Of a stretch of DNA of 38,931 nucleotides, positions 30,670-38,931 are shown one piece after another. The DNA comes from Scleroderma bovista (Eukaryota; Basidiomycota; Agaricomycetes; Boletales; Sclerodermataceae), in contig JAYMGJ010000509.1 of assembly GCA_037178675.1 (NCBI GenBank), positions 1-38,931 of the forward strand, given 5' to 3'. The notes beneath the pieces were generated by a model. That model ran no database searches. It was not told where the DNA came from and saw only the letters and a list, made by a program, of their open reading frames with translations. Position 1 is the first letter of the stretch, and each line of letters starts with the position of its first letter. The translations under genes and the position numbers were made by a program.

Positions 30670-31476
30670 ATGTTCTCGACATGTTTTGGGTCAGTTCGAC
30701 GCTGCGCATCGAGGAAAACCCAAAAGTGCCATCGAAACCTCACAACTTCGTCCACAGAACGAACTCGAGACCAGCTTCGCCAGTTCTTACGCGAAACAGC
30801 CCAGTCAGTCGCTGTAGTCACCACACTGGTGCCACCTGAGGGGACCGACTCTGCGAGCGTACCCATTCCGACCGGAAATGATGTTCAGAGCGTGTACCAC
30901 GGAGCGACATTATCCTCGTTCACATCCATCGCGCTTGATCCATATCCCCTCGTCGCATTCTCCCTACGCATTCCCTCTCGCATGGCGGCAGCTCTGAATT
31001 TCCATGTCGATCGCACACGAGCAGACGTCGAAACAATAAACACTCCACACATGGTCATCAATATCCTCTCGGCTTCGCAGCCTGAGCTTGCTGTCACGTT
31101 TTCCAGAGCAGATCTTCACCCGCGTCCGTTCGAGGAGTCTCGCGTGCAGTGGACCAAGTCTGGAGACGGGCTTCCTATTATCTCGGGTGCGCTGGGTGCA
31201 CTTTCGTGTGCATCGATATCTCGTTCGTTGCCACTCGGAGATTTGCGCTGGTTACCGAAATGTTCTCTTCCACAAGACAGGGAGGAAGTAGATATACGGC
31301 AGGTAGAAGGACACGGTGGTTCCGCTTCGGAGCTGTTCATTGCGCGAGTCCTGCGCGTTGAACATGTGCCCCGGATAAAGGAAGACGATGGAAATGATGA
31401 GAGGTTGCGGACTTTGCCTCTTCTCTATCATCGGAGAAAGTACGTTACTGCGTCTGACATACCACCTAAGTCATAG
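30670..31476 (+). CDS. Flavin-reductase-like (FMN-binding split barrel) protein, probably mitochondrial
   Basis: A single exon of 268 codons plus stop. The first 28 residues, MFSTCFGSVRRCASRKTQKC and onward, are rich in Arg, Lys, Ser and Thr with no acidic residue, like a mitochondrial presequence. The domain shows TAQSVAVVTTLV, HGATLSSFTSIALDPYPLVAFSL, HMVINILSASQPELA, GALGALSCASI and ELFIARVLRVE, ending LPLLYHRRKYV. This is the order seen in NADH:FMN oxidoreductase-like split-barrel proteins, which bind FMN and pass electrons to it. The true substrate is unknown. The frame is open upstream to 30649 but without an earlier ATG, so 30670 is the start. Confidence 0.8.
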   Translation: MFSTCFGSVRRCASRKTQKCHRNLTTSSTERTRDQLRQFLRETAQSVAVVTTLVPPEGTDSASVPIPTGNDVQSVYHGATLSSFTSIALDPYPLVAFSLRIPSRMAAALNFHVDRTRADVETINTPHMVINILSASQPELAVTFSRADLHPRPFEESRVQWTKSGDGLPIISGALGALSCASISRSLPLGDLRWLPKCSLPQDREEVDIRQVEGHGGSASELFIARVLRVEHVPRIKEDDGNDERLRTLPLLYHRRKYVTASDIPPKS

Positions 31477-31714
31477 CAACAGGAGGAAAAGTCGTCATAT
31501 ACCCTTGCATGGAAATGATCAGATGTGGCTGCGTCATTCCAAGACCTGGTGGCAGTCACGCAAGTTTTTCCCGCTTGAAATATCGTTGATCTCATTGGCG
31601 TCGTCTCCAGGGTATCAATGAACGTGGTCGAGTATATTCACTTGGAACACAAACCATCAACTTCCAAGCAACGTCACAATTGCGATTGGGCGCTAGTACT
31701 ACATTGCAAGATAG
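31477..31714. other. Shared 3' region of two convergent genes
   Basis: Only 238 bp separate the flavin-reductase stop and the POL1 stop, so both transcripts must end here. No strong terminator-like structure is visible. Confidence 0.4.
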
Positions 31715-34700
31715 TTAGAGTTGCATGCCGCCAAAAAGCGCGCCGAGATCAACCCAGCGTCTTCCAGATTGCTCAAAATACCTATCCACAACACCTGCCA
31801 TAGCCCCCAGGAACCCTCTACAGATTTTGTTATCCACCATGCCAGTAAAGTCATCTGCGAAGACATCGAAGAATGAAGCCAAACAGAGTGGAGAAAACGC
31901 ACTATACTTCGGGCTCCCAATAGCAGCGTTTTTTGCTTTCTCTGAATCGAATAAGCTCTGGAAGAATCGTAACTGGTTATAGAGATCCACGTCCGAGTAT
32001 TCGAATCGTGCAGTCCCTCGACAACCAGGTCGGATGCAGCGACGACCATAAACGCCCATCGACCGGGTGCGATTCGCGCATGTTGAGTCGTCACAAACAA
32101 GCCAGCCTTGGTAATACTGTGCAATTCGCGCCCGGATCTGTACTTCGAGTTGTACTGCAAGACTTGCGGTCGAAAACTTGCTTCCACACGCTAAGCACGC
32201 GGGGCCATCAGGCCCGAGAACCGAAGACTGCGCCAGATCAATTAGTTCATCAGGAGGTATCACTCGGCGGTTGTGCTCACGTCTCGTTCCCAGATCGGTC
32301 TGAACTCCCCTTCCCCCTTACATCCTCTACACCGGATGAAGAAGGGCTGGCAATCCTTGAACCGCTCGGTATCTGACATCTGTGAATCAAGGGTAGCGAA
32401 TGCCGGACTGTCTCCGCCGGCTGAAACTCGGAAGCGCCCAGGGTCAAGCCCTATTTCACCGTCAGACAATACACAGAATATCGACCAAATCACTCACCTA
32501 AGCACTCAGCCAGTCGTGCTCGATCAGTCCCTTCGATTGGTTCACACAAACGCTCGATAGGCGGTAATATCTGGTTCGCGAGGTAATATTCGTAGTCAAT
32601 ACTCAACTCTTCAGGTGCTGCTTTCTTGAACTCATCCGGATGCTTCGCGCGATCTGCTTGGACGCTCTTGGCAGCTTCCTCACCCTTGCTGATGCAGAAC
32701 ACGTAAGGAATAACATCTCCTGATTTGGCACTGCCACCTTTCGCCTTGATGCGCAGTGCTACTTGGACATGGGGCTGGCTTTTCGCATCAGGATAATCTT
32801 CTGGATTTTTTCCCAGCCGCTGTGCAATGTCTAGTACAATATGTGATGCTGCAGGAACTATTTACCTTGTGAATAATAAACTCATCTAGCTTGATTTTGC
32901 CACAGCGCACATTCGAACCGACGGTGACCAAGTATTCGTGGATATTTTCCACAACTATCTCGGTCGCATCCCCTGACAAGATGTGGTCCAAGACATACCT
33001 GCCAGTAACTTGTATTTCAACCATGCACGACGGCGGAAACAGGAGGTAACTTACTGCGAGACATTTTTAGACAGGGCACAGTATTCTCTGCGCTTCATGT
33101 CCAAACCCTTGACTTCCACCGAAGTCCGCGTACCATCTTCAACCTTGAGAGCCGCGTACTTCTTTTTCTGGAGAAGCAAGAGCCGAGCGAAAACTCCGTC
33201 GAGGTCGATTTCAAGGAGCTTGTAACGCTCGTTGACAGCTTTCTTGAACTCCGCAGAGATTTTGAGTGCATCCGCGAGTTCTGTCACGTTTGAGTTTACA
33301 AACACCGAGTCCGTGTCTCCATAGACGACCTAGGAAAGGCATCAGAACAGACTCAGTTTGGAGTAGGAATACTCACATCGAGTTGCAGGCTTTCAGCCAG
33401 CTCACGTGTGTGCGTAAGAATCTCTCGACCCTTGAATGTCGTCAACGCGGCGAGTGGACGAGCATAGAACCTTGAGTATTCAAAACCGAGACACCCGTAC
33501 ATACTATTCGCCGTCAGCTTTAAAGCCTGCTGCTTGATGTCGTACTGTGACATGATGAGAATTAACTTCAACGTTGAGAAATAAGCATCCGTACTTGAAG
33601 ATGCTTTGCATGGGTGATGGTGCGGTCTTTCATCAGAGACTTGACCTGCCGACGGCGTTGTACCAAGGTTGCAATGAGACGGGGTAGCACACCCTGCGTT
33701 ACTTCTGCACCCGGTGGTTCTGGTATAGTATCATCTGCGTCCTGATGGAAAACGTTAGCGCTTAACAGAGCCATCGCCTGAGGCTGCCTACATTATCCGA
33801 TCGGTCGACCGTCGTAAAGTCGATGTTCCATTCCTGGATAATGCTGGGATATAGCGAGTTGAAATCCATGACGAGGATATACTTGTCCCATAGACCACGC
33901 TTTGGCTCGAACACCAGCCCACCCTTGTACTTGTCGCGCTTGCCTTTGCCTCCCTTCCCACCGCCACCACCACCGTCCTCGTCAGCTTCTGGCTCCGGTT
34001 TGGGAGCTTTTTTACCAAAAGTCTTGTCAGGGCAGATGTACTTGAGTCTATGAAACTCGTGCAACAGAATGTATTCGTTGCGTTCTGCACGACCACCATT
34101 CAAAGTTTTGTTCCTGCAAGGATAATGAGGTCAAACACGCCCATCCTGCCGCAAGAAATTCATGCACAAACCAGGCATTGCCAGCGAGGTTGGTGAGCTG
34201 CTTCGTCAACGGAAGGATCTGCACTTTGGAAGCTATGGCCATCTGGTAATGAGCGTCGAGCTCACAGTGCCGCACAAACGTCATGAGCATATCAGGATTT
34301 GAAACGCTTCCATCGAAATACATCGCAGTTTCGTCCGGATCAATATCCTGTCTGTCAGACTTCAAGTGTGACTTGCACATCTCAGTGAGAGACCACGTAA
34401 TAGATGCGATCATGCTCTGTTCCCAGAAGTTGAAAATTCCAACTAAAAATGACGTGAATCAGGAGCGACGTACGCGTGCGCCATCACTTGCAAGATCACA
34501 AAGCATACGACCAGCCAAGAACTTGATGTTTGTCCCTTGCCTGCCGATGGGAATCCACTTGGCCCTCCTGAACCGACCGAGACGTGACCAGTGATCGGCT
34601 TTGACATCTTTCATACGGCTAAGGAGAACATCCAATGACACCCCGAGGAAGTCGTGCCCAATGAGAATGTCCGGATCTGCTTTGTAGATCGTGACTAACA

Positions 34701-36909
34701 ATCCGACGTTCTGTCAGAGCCGTGAGGGTTTCACAGTGAAAAGATATTTACCCAGAAGGCTGTTGAGGAGCATGCGCTCGTTCTGCATCGGCGATAGCAC
34801 ACTCCTGCCATTTGCTTTGGCCCGTGCCTCAAAGTTCGGAGGAAATCGGTCCAGCGGACGGACGAATGTATGCACGCTGCATTTCAACTGTTCAGGGGGG
34901 GTTGGATCATCCAGTTGTACTGCAAAGCCAAACCGATGATTTAAAGAATATCCGGGGGTCAACAGCACATACCATCTCGCCATATCCGACCTGAAATACA
35001 AACAATTTCGCGGTTGTTTTCTTGATGATTCAGGACCGTGCGTAGGGCAAGGCTCATGACAGTAAGTGGTGGCGGCTCCTGAGCTCCGTCAATAACGGGG
35101 CTCACGTCTTTCGGGCTCGAGACGCTAGCTTCAAGTTTGCACCATGAGATCTAGTATGAACGTCAGCTAGCCAAAAGACACATCACGACCAACACATACT
35201 CCCGAAGGATCGATGCTGACGTTCTTAATTACGAGCCAGCAGGGGCCCATGATTTTTCGCTTGAGCACGAAGAGTTCGAAAATGCTCGTGTTCGTTCCAA
35301 ATATCTTAAAGATATTTGGCGAACAGGCATCCATTGGAATCTGCGGTTCTGCAGGAATCCATTACATTTAGCACTAATCTGACCCCTACACCAAAACCTA
35401 CCTTCATACGAGTACAGAACCTTCATCCAATCGGCCTCTTTTGGGACGTCCTTTATATCGAATGCATACTTCCGCTTAACCCAACGCGCTTTCCACGATT
35501 TGATGCACATCTTCCTGCGTATACGATCGAAGTCGTCGTATACGTCCTGCTTATCTGGAACCATATCCGTTTCCACAATCTCAGACTCGCCTGCCTCGTT
35601 CTCTTCCTGCACGACACGGAATTGACGCGGAAGGACAAATACATTACGCTGGATCCCCCCGATGGCGAGACAAGCCGAAACCCATGCACCTGAAGACTTG
35701 TCCTTGACCTTTCCGATAAGATATAGCTTGCCACTATGCTCTAGATAATCGAGCCAGAACATGGAGAGGGATTCATCGTCATTGAGGGCGTCTACTGAGG
35801 CTTTGGATTTACTTGACGAGGAGCCAGACCCTAAATTATCTTCGGTCGTGACGGCGAGTGAGTCATATACAGAAAGCCAGGCAGGGGGGGCATCCTGTTT
35901 CGCGATGCTAGGGCCCTTAGTAACGGGCTTCAAGTCTAACTTCGGGGGGAAATGCTCCTTTTTGAGAGGATTAGGTTTCACGTCGATGTCGTCGGTACTT
36001 AAGAATTCGTCCATGTCGATGTCTTCGAAGTCCATGGATGCATCCTCTGAACCACTGTGCACGGCGAGGTCATTCATACGCTTGATAGCGGGTGTCATCA
36101 TAGTAGAACCCTGTTCCACTCGCGCCTTCTTCTTTGGGCTCATCATGGCTGCGTAGTCTTCGAAGTCACTGGATGGTGGGTTAGACGGGCCAGCATCCTC
36201 GGGAGGGCCATCCGACGAGTATGCATCGTAGCTGAAGTTGGTAGATGGCTTGCGTTCTCTATATGGAATGGGCGAAGAGGAGCGGTCTGGTTTGGTATTA
36301 TCATAGTCTGACAACGGGGATGGTTTCCGTTTCTTTGCCCGCTTCAGGGCTGCAATTGGGGCTGCTTCGATGCCACCGAGAAGGTTCGCCATGAAGTCTT
36401 CCTCTTGTTCTGCGGATACGGCGGGACGATATGCGCTTATCGATGGCTTCGCGGCGGGTGGTGGCGCTTTAGGCTTGTTCTTTGGTTTCGCGACAGAATC
36501 TCCTGCTTTCTTCTTAGCTGCAGAATCATTATCGATCAGAATGCGCAGATGTATCACACAGTGCTTGACTCACATTTCTTGCTGGAATAATACTCTTCCT
36601 CAGCACTTTCATCATCCGCGTCCTGCTGACCCCAATCATCCATACCATTGTCCATATACCCACTCACACCATCGTCGACGACAAAGTCATCCTTTTGCAA
36701 CCGTCCCTTCACGATGCTCTTGTACTGCCCCTCTGTGACCTCGTCATATAACGCGACATCCTCCTCGGCCTGCGCGACGCGTCATTTTGACATGAATTAA
36801 ACAGCTGGCGACCATCTCGCACCTTCCAGTTTCGCGGGCCGCCTTCTCGCGCACGTTTGTATTCTGCGAGTTTGTCCAAGTTTTTGGCTCTGCGCGACCG
36901 TTCTGCCAT
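31715..36909 (-). CDS. POL1: DNA polymerase alpha catalytic subunit
   Basis: Sixteen exons sum to 4410 nt (1469 aa): 36909-36823, 36769-36574, 36517-35402, 35348-35200, 35150-34973, 34919-34752, 34694-34474, 34416-34172, 34113-33792, 33741-33595, 33544-33377, 33329-33055, 32998-32866, 32819-32498, 32450-32281 and 32227-31715. The enzyme extends RNA-DNA primers made with primase. Motif A is [12 protein letters not shown] (D870), motif [10 protein letters not shown] (about 952-960), motif C YGDTDS (D1004, D1006). A Gly/Lys-rich insert ([13 protein letters not shown]) precedes motif A. The C-terminus carries the two zinc modules that bind the B subunit, including [16 protein letters not shown]-terminal [11 protein letters not shown] resembles the conserved acidic start of Pol alpha. 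The last part, after [12 protein letters not shown], is modelled without an intron and is least certain. Confidence 0.95.
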
Positions 36910-37034
36910 CGATCCAATCTACTGTCAGTGAGGAAAAGCAATCAATGATCATTGCGTGCCACAAGCGCGCGCGCATTTTCGACCTCCGCCTCAAACCAAT
37001 CACTGCTCCAAATTTGAAAGACGCAAACACCAGC
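36910..37034. promoter_or_regulatory. Bidirectional promoter between POL1 and ZIM17
   Basis: Only 125 bp separate the two divergent start codons. It contains CCAAT at 36914-36918 and 36996-37000, a GCGCGCGC run near 36967-36975, and no TATA box. An ACGCGT (the yeast MluI cell-cycle box that drives POL1) sits at 36777-36782 in POL1 intron 1. Function is inferred. Confidence 0.5.
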
Positions 37035-37614
37035 ATGTTACGCTCACAGTTCCTCAAGAACATTTCGCGACGGGGTGCTTTATACTCCGTGGCTCGGCCC
37101 TTCACCGCCGCGCATACGAGACATCGACTTGCGAGTATCCGCGCAATCGCTTCCAGTTCCACGGCAGACCGAAATCAACCCCCTTCACAACACAGCGAAG
37201 AGGTCACGGAGTCTTCAGCAGCAAACCAACCACTGGCTTCTTCAAAACAAGATCCGGTTGATCCTCCAGAACCACGGCTACTTATCGCATTCACTTGCAC
37301 AGTAGAAAACTGCAACCACCGCTCGGCACATTCGTTCACCAAGCGTGCTTATGCTCATGGGATCGTCATTGTCCAATGTCCCAGCTGTAAGAATAGGTAC
37401 GGGGATCACTCTTTTTTTTCTGCATCCAAGAGTTTTCTCGAATGCTGTGGACGAGGACAGACATTTGATCGCGGACAACCTTGGTTGGTTCAAAGATACA
37501 ATGGAAAATGGGAAGCTCAAAAATATCGAGGATATTCTGCATGCACGGGGGGAGTGTGTTAGAAGAGCAAAGCTTGATTCGATAGATGGAGACATTGAGT
37601 TCTTCGATCATTAG
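37035..37614 (+). CDS. ZIM17: DNL-type zinc finger protein, mitochondrial Hsp70 escort (Zim17/Hep1)
   Basis: Exons 37035-37396 and 37461-37614 (64-bp intron) sum to 516 nt (171 aa). Zim17 keeps mitochondrial Hsp70 soluble for protein import and Fe-S cluster assembly. The first 45 or so residues (MLRSQFLKNISRRGALYSVA...) are basic and hydroxylated, a likely presequence, followed by a Ser/Gln-rich spacer. The zinc domain reads LLIAFTCTVENC (C-X4-C here, usually C-X2-C), KRAYAHGIVIVQCPSCKNR, then HLIADNLGWF, the DNL signature formed across the intron. The C-terminus NIEDILHARGECVRR is typical. The frame is open upstream to 36945, but MLRSQ is the best presequence start. Confidence 0.9.
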
Positions 37615-38096
37615 CAGGTATGTACAAGTGCAGACAAACACCATTAGCCATACTGATAAAAAGACTGTATTGCAGCCTTTATTGAAGAATGCGCTACATA
37701 TGATATGGGTGCCAATAATGGTTATTGTGACGAGTTGAGGGATATGCGCCGCTTGTTTGATGTCAAGCTGATGTCATCCAAGTTTCCTCGATCCTACAAG
37801 TATCCGAATTCATCCGTACGTCCAGCATTCATCCTGAATTGAGAAAAATTGTGTTCATGTCCGTATTCAAACAGGACAGACAAGGCCATGCATATACTTG
37901 GAAGTATGTAACAACCCATTTCTTTGACACAGGTTTCTCGGGACTTTGCACTATCGTGTCTGCCGCAGCCCATGTACTGTGTCCGGAATATACCGAGCTA
38001 GACTACGAATTCGTCTGCTTGCGTACATGTGAACAGGCCATGTTGCACCTCCAGCCGACGCGTGAGGATGGTGGCTAAACGTCGTAGGTGAACACT
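37615..38096. other. Intergenic, no gene supported
   Basis: A plus-strand stretch near 37680-37840 reads AAFIEECATYDMGANNGYC but has no clear start or splice partners. Nothing else stands out. Confidence 0.35.
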
Positions 38097-38627
38097 GGAA
38101 GCAATCTGCACACCAATCAATTTCCCTGGCACATGTCCTTTTGATGGTGCAACAGCTTCTGTACAACCTTCGCAGGATACTATGCTCTTATCATTCGGGT
38201 GTACCCTCTGCATGTGCAAACCCTCCACTAACGATCCATCGTCGTTGAAGATCTCGACATACTGGCTGACGAGAGAAAGCATTCCGAATGACTTCAAGTT
38301 GTTTTCTTGATCGGCTTTAGGGTGAATTCGTACGAGGTATGAACCGGAGACTGTACGTAACCATCCACAAACTTAGTTATGTAAGTCATTTGCGCGAAGA
38401 CGCCTTGCGGCCAGGGTTGCGTATTCATCCAGTGCACCCAGGGATGCTCCTTCATACAGCCGCAATCGCTGATGCTATTGCGGGGATACGAGGCTGGAGA
38501 AGTAAGTGGACAAACAGTTGAGTCCATAATTACCTAATTTGCAAAGTTGTCGGACACTGGAGGTGACTCGTCGAACCGTATCAACGGACATGCCATCATC
38601 GCCGTCTTGATCTATTGTACTCGCCAT
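38097..38627 (-). pseudogene. Unidentified, probably damaged coding region
   Basis: From ATG at 38627 the minus strand reads MASTIDQDGDDGMSVDTV and VRRVTSSVRQLCKL, then a possible 40-bp intron. Beyond it, one frame gives QRLRLYEGASLGALDEYATL, a TAA near 38375, then SYLVRIHPKADQENNLKSFG, MLSLVSQYVEIFNDDGSLVE and VAPSKGHVPGKLIGVQ. The same frame carrying both protein-like stretches across a stop suggests a broken gene or a missed splice. I cannot name the family. Confidence 0.35.
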
Positions 38628-38765
38628 GTGTCCCAATGAAGGTCAGTCCATCGGGATCTCGGATATTTTATCTTCACTATGGGCGACTCCTGCCGTAATG
38701 GCTAGAATTTCATCCTAAGCTCCCAGGGTTCCAGCTCCAGTTCTTCTCTCGATGTCTCTAACGCC

Positions 38766-38931
38766 ATGCTTGGAGGTGCAAATTTCAAGAATATCAGAGT
38801 GTATTGTAACTACTCTCCTTTAATGACTCTGCAATTTCGTCTAACTATCAAATAGGGCTGGCATTCGTTGTATCCTTGGGAATGGTGATATTTGGATATA
38901 ACGCGTAGGTCCATCGCGTTGATATCGTGAT
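38766..38931 (+). CDS. Possible 5' end of an MFS transporter gene, cut by the window edge
   Basis: ATG at 38766 gives MLGGANFKNIR, then a likely intron ending AG near 38853, then LAFVVSLGMVIFGYNA and another GT donor at about 38907. The hydrophobic stretch ending in FGYN resembles the first membrane helix of fungal sugar transporters (FGYDQG). The exact phase of the first intron could not be settled, and only about 28 residues are visible. Confidence 0.3.

Noticed and set aside
31860..31913. Possible last intron of POL1 (GTATAG...CGCAG)
   Set aside because: Splicing it would create a stop directly after the junction, while the unspliced frame continues to a plausible C-terminus.
34727..34751. 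Shorter POL1 intron 6 ending at CTGACAG
   Set aside because: Wrong phase. The acceptor TTGTTAG at 34695 gives the expected [11 protein letters not shown] sequence in frame.
1..38931. tRNA, rRNA, CRISPR arrays or bacterial-type operons
   Set aside because: None was seen. The intron-rich genes and transposon types are eukaryotic, and no cloverleaf with a plausible B box was noticed by eye.

Overview
The window looks like nuclear DNA of a filamentous basidiomycete, most likely an Agaricomycete. Genes are split by many introns of about 46-70 bp with GT...AG ends. The transposons are typical of mushroom-forming fungi: a Plavaka-type element, a Ty3 chromovirus, BED-finger hAT, Harbinger with a Myb/SANT partner, and pogo. 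The host genes (POL1, ZIM17, small Hsp, DUF3632, dynamin-like) fit a fungus. No species call is possible.

The window has two halves. Positions 1 to about 20,870 are a graveyard of nested transposons. A broken Plavaka transposase gene (56-649 and 8593-8972) has a 7.9-kb Ty3/Gypsy retrotransposon (655-8546) sitting exactly at the 5' splice site of its first intron. The retrotransposon keeps two LTRs, a 5-bp target duplication, gag, pol, a probable -1 frameshift signal, a probable self-priming site and a spliced antisense gene with a Zn2Cys6-type cysteine pattern. Next comes a hAT element (8973-15369). Its transposase is cut by a 2.1-kb insertion, and a pseudogene of ribosomal protein eS19 lies between the transposase and the right end. 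Remains of a Harbinger element follow (15370 to about 17,460), then a pogo-like element (17467-20869) that carries a second, 821-bp relative inside its right terminal repeat.

From about 21,600 onward the window is ordinary host sequence. It holds a dynamin-like GTPase (minus), a small heat-shock protein (minus), a DUF3632 protein (plus), an unrecognised 206-aa protein (plus), a flavin-reductase-domain protein (plus), the DNA polymerase alpha catalytic subunit (minus, 16 exons, 1469 aa) and, divergent from it by 125 bp, the mitochondrial Hsp70 escort protein Zim17 (plus). The last 900 bp hold a damaged unidentified coding region and perhaps the first exons of an MFS transporter.

Almost every premature stop in the transposons is TGA, and the two LTRs differ mainly by transitions at CpG. 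Both fit decay of methylated CpG (CGA to TGA). All exon models were made by hand from splice sites, reading frame and family resemblance. Where exon lengths sum to a whole number of codons this is stated, because it is an internal check.
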